Source: Microbacterium testaceum StLB037 | Lineage (GTDB): Bacteria; Actinomycetota; Actinomycetes; Actinomycetales; Microbacteriaceae | Length of the DNA stretch: 64,000 nucleotides | Assembly (NCBI RefSeq): GCF_008763945.1 | Contig: NZ_VTQH01000002.1 | Coordinates: 1 to 64,000, forward strand | Direction of reading: 5' to 3' | Shown here: piece after piece, positions 43,448 through 52,262 of the stretch | How positions within the stretch are numbered: position 1 is the stretch's first letter | Layout of the letters: the number at the start of each line of letters is the position of its first letter | Made by a program: the position numbers and the translations under genes | The notes under the pieces: model-generated | What the model saw: only the letters and a program-made list of their open reading frames with translations | The model's database searches: none | Told to the model about the DNA's origin: nothing

Positions 43448-43453
43448 AGCATA
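43448..43453 (-). promoter_or_regulatory. -10 box TATGCT of the tkt operon
   Basis: On the minus strand, about 110 bases before the tkt start. It lies in the divergent tkt/ctaB region. No clear -35. Confidence 0.4.
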
Positions 43454-43525
43454 GCGAGATCGCCGCCGCAGGTTGCGGCGCGTGACGGGGGTCGACAGAC
43501 GGCCGAGCGTGTGGTGGCGATGGCA

Positions 43526-43531
43526 TAGAAT
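43526..43531 (+). promoter_or_regulatory. -10 box TAGAAT of ctaB
   Basis: Good -10 hexamer 34 bases before ATG 43566; the divergent tkt promoter lies about 75 bases to the left. Confidence 0.45.
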
Positions 43532-43565
43532 CGTGGAGGTTCTATACGCGCTACCCCGGGGGACG

Positions 43566-44492
43566 ATGGACATCTCGACGACGTCGCACGTCATTGCGAC
43601 GACCGATCGCCGCTCCGTCGGACGCACCCTCCGGGCCTACGTCGCACTGACGAAGCCCCGCGTCCTCGAGCTTCTTCTCGTGACCACCGTGCCGGTGATG
43701 ATCCTGGCACAGGGTGGTCTGCCGAACCTGTGGCTGATTCTCGCCACCGTGATCGGCGGCTCGCTCAGCGCGGGCTCGGCGGCGGCGTTCAACATGTACC
43801 TCGACCGCGATATCGACGCGCACATGCAGCGCACCGAGAACCGTCCGCTGGTCACCGGCGAGGTCTCGCCGCGCGGTGCGCTGACCTTCGCGTGGACGCT
43901 CGCCGTCGTCTCGACGGTGTGGCTGTGGGCGTTCACGAACCCGCTCGCGGCCGGTCTGTCGGCCGCGGCGATCTTCTTCTACGTCGTGATCTACACGATG
44001 ATTCTCAAGCGCCGCACCGAGCAGAACATCGTCTGGGGCGGCATCGCGGGATGCTTCCCGGTGCTGATCGGCTGGTCGGCGGTCACCGGTTCGCTGTCTC
44101 TCGCGCCGTTCATCCTCTTCGCGCTGGTGTTCCTCTGGACGCCGCCGCACTACTGGCCGCTGTCGATGAAGTACGCCGCGCAGTACGACGAGGTCGACGT
44201 GCCGATGCTGGGTGCGACCCGCAGTGGTTCGCAGGTGGGCCTGCAGGTCATCCTGTACGCGTGGGCCACCGTGGCGTGCTCGCTGCTGCTCATCCCCGTC
44301 GCGCCCATGGGCCTGGTGTACACCGTCTCGGCCCTCGTCTTCGGCGGCTGGTTCATCTACGAGTCGCACCGCCTGTACTCGCGCGCCGTGCGCGGGGGCG
44401 AGCCCCGGCCGATGCGCGTGTTCCACGCCTCGATCACGTACCTCACGCTGCTGTTCGTCGCGATCGCCGTCGACCCGCTGCTGCCTTTCTGA
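43566..44492 (+). CDS. ctaB: Protoheme IX farnesyltransferase (heme O synthase)
   Basis: Integral membrane prenyltransferase that adds farnesyl to heme b for cytochrome oxidase. 308 residues, about nine helices; [15 protein letters not shown] (Asp-rich Mg-diphosphate motif, about 76-90) and [15 protein letters not shown] 43566 matches the family N-terminus. Divergent from tkt, as in most actinobacteria; the heme A synthase follows on the other strand. Confidence 0.96.
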   Translation: MDISTTSHVIATTDRRSVGRTLRAYVALTKPRVLELLLVTTVPVMILAQGGLPNLWLILATVIGGSLSAGSAAAFNMYLDRDIDAHMQRTENRPLVTGEVSPRGALTFAWTLAVVSTVWLWAFTNPLAAGLSAAAIFFYVVIYTMILKRRTEQNIVWGGIAGCFPVLIGWSAVTGSLSLAPFILFALVFLWTPPHYWPLSMKYAAQYDEVDVPMLGATRSGSQVGLQVILYAWATVACSLLLIPVAPMGLVYTVSALVFGGWFIYESHRLYSRAVRGGEPRPMRVFHASITYLTLLFVAIAVDPLLPF

Positions 44493-44509
44493 GCTGATTC
44501 GACGAGCGC

Positions 44510-44537
44510 CCGTCCCCGTCGCGGGCGGGCGCTTTCG
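44510..44537 (+). terminator. Terminator of ctaB
   Basis: GCGCCCG and CGGGCGC-type arms followed by TTTCG, 17 bases after the stop. Confidence 0.7.
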
Positions 44538-44739
44538 TTCCCGGATGCCGGCTCCCCGGCCTCGCCGGAACGTTCGCGGAACCGTCGAAAGACGCGTTCG
44601 GACTCGGGCGTTCGCGATGCGCGATGTCGCTGGTCGCCGTGTCCGAACCACCCGGCCTCACGACAGGGGGCGGAGCCTCCCGCCGCGGCAAACCTATTGC
44701 CCACCCACCCGGGACGGGCCCCGACGCCTGCGCCGGCAT

Positions 44740-44850
44740 CGCTATCGCCGCATGCGAAAGCGCCCGCCCCTGACGGGAACGGGCGCTTTCGGCTCGCTAT
44801 CGCCGCATGCGAAAGCGCCCGCCCCCTGACGGGAACGGGCGCTTTCGACT
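44740..44850 (-). repeat. 55-bp tandem duplication of a terminator hairpin
   Basis: Units 44740-44794 and 44795-44850 are identical except for one inserted C and one substitution. Each contains an inverted repeat with 11-base arms GAAAGCGCCCG/CGGGCGCTTTC (44756-44790 and 44811-44846). They follow the stop of the leftward small membrane protein gene, giving it two consecutive terminators, and would also stop read-through from ctaB. Confidence 0.85.
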
Positions 44851-44857
44851 CGCGGGG

Positions 44858-45349
44858 TCAGCGACGCGTGATGTCGTCGCCCGTGTCGAGCTTCGGCGCG
44901 TCGTGATTGGCGGACGCGGCGGCCTGCGGGGGAGCGGTCGCGGTCGAGGGCGTCTCGACGTCGGCGTCCTCCACCGCGAGGGGCGTGGCGGTCGTCGCCG
45001 GTGCGAACGCGGCGGCCGGGGCGGCGGCCTCGGGGGCCGTCTCGTCGTCGTTGTTCCAGTCGATGGTCTCGATCGCGACGTCGGGGCGGCGGGTGAGCGC
45101 GGAGGCGGCGGCGAGGGCCAGCCACAGAGCGATGCCGATCGCGCCCGCGCCGAGGACGGCGGCGCCGACGACGACCCACGACTGGCCGACGTAGACCTGC
45201 ACGACGGTGGCGTTGGGGTCGTTGAGCACCTGCTCCATCGCGTCGATCCCGTTCAGGACGATCGCGAGACCGCCGACGATGGCGGCGATGGACGCGACCA
45301 CGAGCACCCAGAACGGGATGCTGGTCAGCAGGCGGGGACGAGTCTTCAT
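44858..45349 (-). CDS. Small membrane protein, dinucleotide-utilizing-enzyme-like region absent; function unknown
   Basis: 163 residues, function not recognised. Two transmembrane helices (about 10-33 and 55-85) with a short loop, then an acidic, Ala/Pro/Thr-rich disordered tail (about 90-163). GGAG lies 9 bases before ATG 45349. It sits between ctaB and ctaA, so a role near the respiratory membrane is possible but unsupported. Confidence 0.7.
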   Translation of the reverse strand: MKTRPRLLTSIPFWVLVVASIAAIVGGLAIVLNGIDAMEQVLNDPNATVVQVYVGQSWVVVGAAVLGAGAIGIALWLALAAASALTRRPDVAIETIDWNNDDETAPEAAAPAAAFAPATTATPLAVEDADVETPSTATAPPQAAASANHDAPKLDTGDDITRR

Positions 45350-45532
45350 GGGGAGTGCTCCTTGTCGTTCCGACAGGGGGTGTCGGGCGGCGGGTCTCGA
45401 CGCGGGGGCGTTGAGACGATGGGCACGGAAGTGCCACGGTCAACCATGACCCATGCGTCGGTGCGCCGTGTAGGGGTCGCCGATGAATCGCCTATGAGCG
45501 TATAAGGGGGTCGGCGAGCACCCCGCCGAGCG

Positions 45533-46519
45533 TCAGCCGCGCGCGGACGCCGTCTCGCGAGCGGCATCCTGACGTCCTGCGACCACGGGCTCCTTCAACC
45601 GGAGCACGACGACGGTCATCGTCGCGGCGGCGAGAGCTGCGAGCACCATGTGCGTACCGACGGCGAACTCGGGCAGGCCGTTGCGCGCCTGGTACAGGCC
45701 GACGGCGATCTGGACGAGCTCGACGGCGAGAAGGGCGACGGCCCAACGGCGCACGTGCAGGCGCAGGCGCCACGCGGCGACGACCACGACGAGCGTGAGC
45801 GCGAACAGCGCGTACCCGGGCCACGAGTGCACGTGCTCGAGCACCTCGGCGTCGAAGCCGTTGCGCACGGAAGCCGCGTCGCCCGAGTGCGGACCCGCAC
45901 CCGTGGTCAGCACGCCGAACACGATCGTGAGGGCGAGGACGCCGGTCGTCGCGTGGACGAGCCCGGCGAACCAGCCGGGCACCGCACGCCGGCGGGGGCC
46001 GGCGGGCTGGTTCATCCGCACGAGGAAGGCGGCGCACACTGCGACGAGCGACACCGAGGCGACGTAGTGGAACCCGACGATGAAGGGGTTGAGGCCGGTC
46101 AGCACCGTGATGCCGCCGACGACGGCCTGGGCGACGATCCCGACGAGCACGATGAGCGAGAGCACGAACAGCACGCGGCGCTCGTGCCGCATGCGCCACA
46201 CCAGCACGACCACGGCGATGGCCAGGATGCCGACGAGTCCCGTGAGCGTCCGGTTGCCGAACTCGATCACACCGTGGATGCCCATCTCCTGCGTGTTGAC
46301 GAGGGAGTCGGGCGTGCACTTGGGCCAGGTCGGGCAACCGAGGCCGGAGCCCGTGAGCCGCACGGCGCCTCCGGTGCCGATGATGAGGACTTCGGCGATG
46401 AACGACAGCCAGGCGAACACGCGCACGCGGCGGTCGACGTCGGTCGGGAGCCAGGCGACGACGCGCCGGAGCGGCGCGGGGACGCGGGACGAGGCGGGCG
46501 AGGTCGAGGCGGGGGACAT
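45533..46519 (-). CDS. ctaA: Heme A synthase (COX15/CtaA family)
   Basis: Membrane enzyme that oxidises the C8 methyl of heme O to give heme A. 328 residues, eight predicted helices; GGAVRLTGSGLGCPTWPKC with the paired cysteines of the first outer loop, and heme-ligand histidines in GIHGVIEFGNR, GFHYVASVS, LVHATTG and EHVHSWPG. ATG 46519 has AGGAAG upstream. It complements ctaB 1 kb away and SURF1 at 59.7 kb. Confidence 0.93.
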   Translation of the reverse strand: MSPASTSPASSRVPAPLRRVVAWLPTDVDRRVRVFAWLSFIAEVLIIGTGGAVRLTGSGLGCPTWPKCTPDSLVNTQEMGIHGVIEFGNRTLTGLVGILAIAVVVLVWRMRHERRVLFVLSLIVLVGIVAQAVVGGITVLTGLNPFIVGFHYVASVSLVAVCAAFLVRMNQPAGPRRRAVPGWFAGLVHATTGVLALTIVFGVLTTGAGPHSGDAASVRNGFDAEVLEHVHSWPGYALFALTLVVVVAAWRLRLHVRRWAVALLAVELVQIAVGLYQARNGLPEFAVGTHMVLAALAAATMTVVVLRLKEPVVAGRQDAARETASARG

Positions 46520-46597
46520 GCGTCTGGCTTCCTGGCATCCATTCGCTCGAGGCTGTCGGGCCGACGGGAGTGCCGTGCCGGGAGCGGGTCTTGCCTG

Positions 46598-46603
46598 TAG
46601 AAT
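46598..46603 (+). promoter_or_regulatory. -10 box TAGAAT of the suf operon
   Basis: Good -10 hexamer 165 bases before sufB; divergent from ctaA. The leader holds no structure I recognise. Confidence 0.45.
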
Positions 46604-46768
46604 CAAAGGGTCCGGGTGCAGCGCTCACGCGTTCGGCACCAGAGACAGTCTAGGCGCGCAGCCAGCGCCTTCGAGCGGGCCCACCAGCGACCTTCCTGAG
46701 ACTTCGACCGGAGTCCGGAATGTCGGGGCGGATGACACCGTTGTGGCCCGAGAAGGAGAGTGATCACC

Positions 46769-48187
46769 ATGTCCGATGTCCTCATCGACCGACCCGAGCT
46801 CGAAAGCCTGGGGCAATACGAATTCGGCTGGCACGACACCGATGCCGCCGGCGCGATTGCGCAGCGTGGAATCAACGAGGACGTGGTGCGCGGGATCTCC
46901 GCCCTCAAGTCCGAGCCCGAATGGATGCTGAAGACGCGCCTGAAGGGCTACCAGCTGTTCGGCCGCAAGCCCATGCCCACGTGGGGTGCGGACCTGTCGG
47001 AGATCGACTTCGACAACATCAAGTACTTCGTGCGCTCGACCGAGAAGCAGGCCCAGACCTGGGAAGACCTGCCGGAAGAGATCCGCAACACCTACGAGAA
47101 GCTCGGCATCCCCGAGGCCGAGCGTCAGCGCCTGGTCGCCGGCGTCGCCGCCCAGTACGAGTCCGAGGTGGTCTACCACCAGATCCGTGAGGACCTCGAG
47201 CAGCAGGGTGTCATCTTCATGGACACCGACACCGCCCTGCGCGAGCACCCGGAGTTCTTCGAGGAGTACTTCGGCACGGTCATCCCCGCCGGCGACAACA
47301 AGTTCGCCGCCCTGAACACGGCCGTCTGGTCGGGCGGCTCGTTCGTCTACGTCCCCAAGGGCGTGCACGTCGAGATCCCGCTGCAGGCCTACTTCCGCAT
47401 CAACACCGAGAACATGGGTCAGTTCGAGCGGACGCTGATCATCGCCGACGAGGACAGCTACGTCCACTACATCGAGGGCTGCACGGCTCCGATCTACAAG
47501 AGCGACTCGCTGCACTCGGCCGTGGTCGAGATCATCGTGAAGAAGAACGCACGCGTTCGCTACACGACGATCCAGAACTGGTCGAACAACGTCTACAACC
47601 TCGTCACCAAGCGCGCCGTCGCCCACGAGGGCGCGACAATGGAGTGGGTCGACGGCAACATCGGCTCCAAGGTGACGATGAAGTACCCCTCCATCTACCT
47701 GATGGGCGAGCACGCCAAGGGCGAGACCCTGTCGGTCGCCTTCGCCGGTCCCGGTCAGCACCAGGACGCCGGCGCGAAGATGATCCACATGGCGCCGTAC
47801 ACGCAGTCGTCGATCGTCTCGAAGTCGATCGCCCGCGGCGGCGGTCGTGCCGGGTACCGCGGCGAGGTGCGGGTGGACGCCAACGCGCACCACTCCGCCA
47901 ACACCGTGCGCTGCGACGCCCTGCTGGTCGACACGATCTCGCGCAGCGACACGTACCCCGCGATCGACATCCGCGTCGACGACGTGCAGCTCGGCCACGA
48001 GGCCACGGTCTCGAAGGTCAGCGAAGAGCAGCTGTTCTACCTGCAGTCGCGCGGTATGCCCGAAGACGAGGCCATGGCCATGATCGTGCGCGGGTTCATC
48101 GAGCCCATCGCCCGCGAGCTGCCCATGGAATACGCGCTCGAACTCAACAAGCTCATCGAAATGGGCATGGAAGGATCCGTAGGCTAA
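46769..48187 (+). CDS. sufB: Fe-S cluster assembly scaffold SufB
   Basis: Scaffold subunit of the SufBC2D complex on which Fe-S clusters are built. 472 residues, family length, with a conserved [11 protein letters not shown] and the C-terminal cluster-ligand region including [28 protein letters not shown] precedes ATG 46769. First gene of sufB-sufD-Rieske-sufC-MIP18. Confidence 0.98.
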   Translation: MSDVLIDRPELESLGQYEFGWHDTDAAGAIAQRGINEDVVRGISALKSEPEWMLKTRLKGYQLFGRKPMPTWGADLSEIDFDNIKYFVRSTEKQAQTWEDLPEEIRNTYEKLGIPEAERQRLVAGVAAQYESEVVYHQIREDLEQQGVIFMDTDTALREHPEFFEEYFGTVIPAGDNKFAALNTAVWSGGSFVYVPKGVHVEIPLQAYFRINTENMGQFERTLIIADEDSYVHYIEGCTAPIYKSDSLHSAVVEIIVKKNARVRYTTIQNWSNNVYNLVTKRAVAHEGATMEWVDGNIGSKVTMKYPSIYLMGEHAKGETLSVAFAGPGQHQDAGAKMIHMAPYTQSSIVSKSIARGGGRAGYRGEVRVDANAHHSANTVRCDALLVDTISRSDTYPAIDIRVDDVQLGHEATVSKVSEEQLFYLQSRGMPEDEAMAMIVRGFIEPIARELPMEYALELNKLIEMGMEGSVG

Positions 48188-49378
48188 ATGACGACTGCGA
48201 CCGAATCTCCCGCAGCCGCCGAGGGTCACATCGACCCGGCAGCCCTCGTGGCATCCGTCGTTCCGGTGCAGACGCGCTCGGAGCGTCTCACCTCGTTCGA
48301 CCCGGCCGACTTCGGCGTCCCCACGGGGCGCGAGGTCAACTGGAAGCTCACGCCCCTCGACCGGCTCAAGCCGCTCTTCGTCGACGAGGCGGGGCCCTCG
48401 GGCGCCGTCTCCGTCGAGGTCAGCGCTCCCGCCGCGGTCGAGCAGCTGCGCCTCGCGGCCGGCGACGCCCCGCGCGGTGAGCACTTCCGGCCCGAAGACC
48501 TGCCCGCGGCCCTCGCCTGGACGCACGAGACCGAGGCGCCGCTCCTGCGGATCCCCGCGAACGTCGAGCTCGACGAGCCCGTCGTCGTGCGCCTGACCGG
48601 CACCGGCGGCCTCGCGCACGCCCACGTCGTCATCGAGGCGCAGCCTAACTCGCGCGGCACGATCGTGCTGCGGCACGAAGGCACCGCGAACCACGCGCAG
48701 AACGTCGAGATCCTCGTGCGCGACGGCGCCGACCTCACGGTCGTGTCCGTGCAGCGTTGGAACGACGACGCCGTGCACGCGGCATCCCACCAGGCCCGCG
48801 TCGACCGCGACGCCAAGCTCACGCACGTCGTGGTGAGCTTCGGCGGCGGCGTCGTGCGCGTGAACCCCTCGGTGGAGCTTTCGGGCCCCGGCGCCGAGGG
48901 GCGCTTGTACGGCCTGTCGTTCTCGGACGCCGGTCAGCACCTCGAGTCGCAGGTCTACCTGCACCACAAGGGCCCGCACACCGTCGGCGACGTGCTCTAC
49001 AAGGGCGCCCTGCAGGGCGAGAGCGCGCGCAGCGTCTGGATCGGCGACGTCCTCATCGGACCGGATGCCACGGGCACCGACTCCTACGAGGCCAACCGCA
49101 ACCTCGTGCTCACCGACGGCGCCCGCGCCGACTCGATCCCGAACCTCGAGATCGAGACCGGTGACATCCAGGGCGCCGGCCACGCCAGCGCCACGGGTCG
49201 CTTCGACGACGAGCAGCTGTTCTACCTGCAGGCGCGCGGCATCGCCGAGGACGAGGCGCGCCGCCTGGTCGTGCTCGGCTTCCTCAGCGAGATCGTCCAG
49301 CGCATCGGCATCCCCGAGCTCGAGATCGAGCTCATCGAGGCCATCGAGAACGAGCTGGCCGCGGGAGCCGAGGCGTGA
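48188..49378 (+). CDS. sufD: Fe-S cluster assembly protein SufD
   Basis: Paralogue of SufB and partner in the SufBC2D complex. 396 residues; beta-helix core and C-terminal ATGRFDDEQLFYLQARGIAEDEARRLV, typical of SufD. ATG 48188 follows the sufB stop directly; the stop overlaps the Rieske gene (GTGA). Confidence 0.97.
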   Translation: MTTATESPAAAEGHIDPAALVASVVPVQTRSERLTSFDPADFGVPTGREVNWKLTPLDRLKPLFVDEAGPSGAVSVEVSAPAAVEQLRLAAGDAPRGEHFRPEDLPAALAWTHETEAPLLRIPANVELDEPVVVRLTGTGGLAHAHVVIEAQPNSRGTIVLRHEGTANHAQNVEILVRDGADLTVVSVQRWNDDAVHAASHQARVDRDAKLTHVVVSFGGGVVRVNPSVELSGPGAEGRLYGLSFSDAGQHLESQVYLHHKGPHTVGDVLYKGALQGESARSVWIGDVLIGPDATGTDSYEANRNLVLTDGARADSIPNLEIETGDIQGAGHASATGRFDDEQLFYLQARGIAEDEARRLVVLGFLSEIVQRIGIPELEIELIEAIENELAAGAEA

Positions 49379-49704
49379 GCGCCTCGCGCGCCTGCGCCCT
49401 CAGCGACCTCACGCAAGACGAGGCGCACCGCGTCGAGATCGACGGCGTCGCCATCGCGGTCGTCCTCGACGGCAACGGCGAGGTCCACGCGATCGGTGAT
49501 GTCTGCACGCACGGTGACATCTCGCTCTCCGACGGGTTCGTCGAGGGCGAGACCCTGGAGTGCTGGGCCCACGGCTCGGCGTTCTCGCTGAAGACCGGTC
49601 GCCCGCTGAACCTCCCGGCCTTCGAGCCGGTGCCCGTGTACGAGGTCGTGATCGACGGAGACGACGTGCTCATCGATCCGTCCGTCACCAAGGCGACGGC
49701 CTGA
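49375..49704 (+). CDS. Rieske [2Fe-2S] ferredoxin in the suf operon
   Basis: 109-residue soluble Rieske protein. Ligands C44-x-H46 (CTHGDIS) and C63-x2-H66 (CWAHGSAF) bind a [2Fe-2S] cluster, like the ferredoxin subunits of non-heme oxygenases. Its place between sufD and sufC is common in actinobacteria and suggests electron supply to, or early use of, Fe-S assembly. Starts at GTG 49375, overlapping sufD. Confidence 0.93.
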   Translation: MSASRACALSDLTQDEAHRVEIDGVAIAVVLDGNGEVHAIGDVCTHGDISLSDGFVEGETLECWAHGSAFSLKTGRPLNLPAFEPVPVYEVVIDGDDVLIDPSVTKATA

Positions 49705-49745
49705 GCCGCGCCCACGACCCCCAGAATTTACGAGTAAGGAACACC

Positions 49746-50516
49746 ATGTCTGTCCTCGAGATCCGCGACCTCCACGTGACGGTCGAGACGGAGAACGGTA
49801 CGACCCCGATCCTCAACGGCGTGACGCTGACCATGCGCACCGGTGAGACCCACGCGATCATGGGCCCCAACGGCTCGGGCAAGTCGACCCTGGCCTACAC
49901 GATCGCCGGTCACCCCAAGTACACCGTCACGAGCGGCTCCATCACCCTCGACGGCGAAGACGTGCTGGAGATGAGCGTCGACGAGCGCGCCCGTGCCGGC
50001 CTCTTCCTCGCGATGCAGTACCCGGTGGAGATCCCCGGCGTCACCGTCACCAACTTCCTCCGCACCGCCAAGACGGCCATCGACGGCGAGGCTCCGGCCA
50101 TTCGCTCGTGGACGAAGGACGTCAAGGGCGCCATGGAGAACCTCCGCATGGACCCCAAGTTCGCGCAGCGCAACGTCAACGAGGGCTTCTCGGGCGGCGA
50201 GAAGAAGCGCCACGAGATCCTCCAGCTCGAGCTGCTCAAGCCGAAGATCGCCGTGCTCGACGAGACCGACTCCGGCCTCGACGTCGACGCGCTGAAGATC
50301 GTGTCGGAGGGCGTGAACCGCGCCAAGGAGCAGACCGACCTGGGTGTGCTGCTCATCACGCACTACACGCGCATCCTGCGCTACATCCGCCCCGACTTCG
50401 TGCACGTCGTCGTCAAGGGACGCATCGTCGAAGAGGGCGGGCCCGAGCTCGCCGACCGGCTCGAAGAAGAGGGTTACGACCGTTTCCTCGAGGCCGGGAC
50501 CCCGATCGACGCGTAG
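49746..50516 (+). CDS. sufC: Fe-S cluster assembly ATPase SufC
   Basis: ABC-type ATPase of the SufBC2D complex. 256 residues: Walker A GPNGSGKS (40-47), signature FSGGEKKRHE, Walker B VLDETDSGLD. AAGGAA precedes ATG 49746. Its stop TAG is the first part of the -10 box of the next gene. Confidence 0.98.
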   Translation: MSVLEIRDLHVTVETENGTTPILNGVTLTMRTGETHAIMGPNGSGKSTLAYTIAGHPKYTVTSGSITLDGEDVLEMSVDERARAGLFLAMQYPVEIPGVTVTNFLRTAKTAIDGEAPAIRSWTKDVKGAMENLRMDPKFAQRNVNEGFSGGEKKRHEILQLELLKPKIAVLDETDSGLDVDALKIVSEGVNRAKEQTDLGVLLITHYTRILRYIRPDFVHVVVKGRIVEEGGPELADRLEEEGYDRFLEAGTPIDA

Positions 50517-50519
50517 GAT
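50514..50519 (+). promoter_or_regulatory. -10 box TAGGAT formed by the sufC stop codon, leaderless
   Basis: TAG (sufC stop) plus GAT; the next ATG is exactly 6 bases further, so the downstream gene can be made from a leaderless mRNA in addition to read-through. Confidence 0.5.
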
Positions 50520-50525
50520 CGTTAC

Positions 50526-50855
50526 ATGACCGCAACCCTCGCTCCCGAGAAGTACGACGAGGTCACCGAGGCTCTCAAAGACGTCATGGACCCCGAACTG
50601 GGGATCAACGTCGTCGACCTCGGCCTCATCTACGATCTCGCGTGGGACGACGAGAACGACGCGCTCGTCATCCACATGACCCTCACCTCGGCCGGCTGCC
50701 CGCTGACCGACGTGCTCGAAGAGCAGACCGCCCAGGCCCTCGACAACGTCGTGGAACGCTTCCGCATCAACTGGGTGTGGATGCCGCCGTGGGGCCCCGA
50801 ACGGATCACCGACGACGGCCGCGACATGATGCGCGCCCTCGGTTTCGCGATCTGA
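50526..50855 (+). CDS. MIP18-family metal-sulfur cluster assembly factor (SufT-like)
   Basis: 109 residues of the DUF59/MIP18 family: DVMDPELGINVVDLGLIYDL and the reactive Cys in TSAGCPLTD. The family helps mature Fe-S proteins. It closes the suf operon, 9 bases after sufC. The cysteine desulfurase SufS and SufU, often in this operon, are not in the window. Confidence 0.93.
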   Translation: MTATLAPEKYDEVTEALKDVMDPELGINVVDLGLIYDLAWDDENDALVIHMTLTSAGCPLTDVLEEQTAQALDNVVERFRINWVWMPPWGPERITDDGRDMMRALGFAI

Positions 50856-50869
50856 GCCAGAACATCCGC

Positions 50870-50900
50870 GAACGCCCACCCCTCACGGGTGGGCGTTCGT
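50870..50900 (+). terminator. Terminator of the suf operon
   Basis: 13-base arms (CGAACGCCCACCC type) with a short loop, 15 bases after the stop, followed by TTGTTT. Confidence 0.85.
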
Positions 50901-51016
50901 TGTTTCCGGATGCCGGGACCCCACCGACCCGAAGGCGTCGCGCGCCCGAAGGCAGCGCCCATCCCGCCGTGTGTCCTCCTCTGACGCGCCGGGTGCTCGG
51001 CATCCGGTGCTCTCAT

Positions 51017-51022
51017 TAGGCT
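51017..51022 (+). promoter_or_regulatory. -10 box TAGGCT of the PatB gene, leaderless
   Basis: The hexamer ends 6 bases before ATG 51029 and no ribosome-binding site is present. Confidence 0.55.
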
Positions 51023-51028
51023 TTTCGC

Positions 51029-52192
51029 ATGAGCGTTTCCCCTCTTCAGGCCCTGCCGCTCGACCTTCTCCGCCAGCGCAGCAGCACCAAGTGGCGCTCG
51101 TACGGCGACGACGTGATCCCGATGTTCGTGGCCGAGACCGACTTCCCGCTGGCGCCCGCGATCACGACCGCCCTGCACCGCGCCGTCGAGATCGGCGACA
51201 CCGGGTACACGCCGCCGCGGCCGGGGATCGACCTCGACTTCGCCGACTTCGCCGAGCGGCAGTGGGGGTGGCGGCCCGACCCGGCGCGCATCCGGTGGAC
51301 CGGCGACGTGATGATGGGCGTGGTCGAGGTGCTGCGCGCGGTGACCTCGCCGGGCGATCGGGTGGTGGTCACGCCTCCGGTGTATCCGCCGTTCTACGAC
51401 ACCGTCGAAGAGGCGGGGGCCGTGGTGGAGCGCGTTCCGCTGATCGACGACGGAGAGCGGTGGAGTCTCGACCTCGACGGCATCGAGAAGGCGCTGGCCG
51501 ACGGCGCTCGGGCCGTGCTGTTGTGCAACCCGCACAATCCCACCGGCACCGTGCACAGGCGTGACTCGCTCGCGGCCCTCGCGCGGCTCGCGCGCCGCTA
51601 CGGCGCGAGCGTGGTCAGCGACGAGATCCACGCGCCGCTCACGCACGCTCCCGAGGTGTTCACCCCGTTCCTGGATGCCGGCGACGAGGCCGCCGCGGTC
51701 GGCTACATCGTGACGAGCGCGAGCAAGACGTACAACCTGGCCGGTCTGAAGTGCGCGGTGATCGTGACCGGCTCCGAGGACACCGCCGCTGTCGTGCGGG
51801 GCCTGCCGTGGGAGGTGGAGTGGCGCGCGGGACTGTTCGGCGTCCTCGCCAACCGCGCCGCGTTCTCGGCCGACAGCGACGACTGGCTCGCCTCGCTGCT
51901 CGTGGCTCTGGACGACAATCGCCGTCTGCTCGCCGAACTGCTGGTTGAGCACCTGCCCCTCGCGCACTACCGCATTCCCGAGGCGGGATTCCTCGCGTGG
52001 GTCGATGTCTCGGCGTACGGCTGGGGCGACAACCCGGCGCCGTTCATCCGGCGCGAGGCGCAGGTGGCCCTGCACCACGGACCCCTGTTCGGGGTCGAGG
52101 GGGTGGGGCACGTGCGCATCAACGTCGGCTGCGCGCCCGAGGTGCTGCGCGAGGCGATCGAGCGGATCGGGAAGCTCGTCGACCGCGCCTAG
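51029..52192 (+). CDS. PatB/MalY-type aminotransferase (cystathionine beta-lyase-like C-S lyase)
   Basis: 387-residue fold-type I PLP enzyme. Conserved FVAETDFPLAPAI (substrate entry), CNPHNPTG, DEIHAPLT and the PLP lysine in TSASKTYNLAGLKCA. The PatB/MalY branch cleaves C-S bonds of cystathionine or cysteine conjugates. Following the suf operon it could feed sulfur metabolism, but it has its own promoter. Confidence 0.9.
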   Translation: MSVSPLQALPLDLLRQRSSTKWRSYGDDVIPMFVAETDFPLAPAITTALHRAVEIGDTGYTPPRPGIDLDFADFAERQWGWRPDPARIRWTGDVMMGVVEVLRAVTSPGDRVVVTPPVYPPFYDTVEEAGAVVERVPLIDDGERWSLDLDGIEKALADGARAVLLCNPHNPTGTVHRRDSLAALARLARRYGASVVSDEIHAPLTHAPEVFTPFLDAGDEAAAVGYIVTSASKTYNLAGLKCAVIVTGSEDTAAVVRGLPWEVEWRAGLFGVLANRAAFSADSDDWLASLLVALDDNRRLLAELLVEHLPLAHYRIPEAGFLAWVDVSAYGWGDNPAPFIRREAQVALHHGPLFGVEGVGHVRINVGCAPEVLREAIERIGKLVDRA

Positions 52193-52242
52193 CCCGGCGC
52201 GGTAGCTCGCTGTCGAGGCAGCGGCGTGGCGTTTCGAGGGAA

Positions 52243-52260
52243 GGTAAGGATATCCTTATC
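52243..52260 (+). promoter_or_regulatory. DtxR/IdeR-like iron box over the promoter of the siderophore reductase
   Basis: Near-perfect palindrome GGTAAGGATATCCTTATC; it contains the -10 box TATCCT (52251-52256), which ends 6 bases before GTG 52263. A DtxR dimer bound here in iron-replete cells would block transcription. Confidence 0.75.
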
Positions 52261-52262
52261 TC

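Larger units (their letters stand above)
44493..44857. other. Intergenic region between convergent ctaB and a small membrane protein gene
   Basis: 365 bases without a credible gene. It holds the ctaB terminator hairpin at its left end and a tandemly duplicated terminator hairpin at its right end (listed separately). Between them is GC-rich sequence in which I recognise nothing. Confidence 0.6.

Noticed and set aside
44626..44660. GATGTCG-like sequence near 44630 as a further damage promoter
   Set aside because: No TANNNT at the required distance and no gene start nearby.
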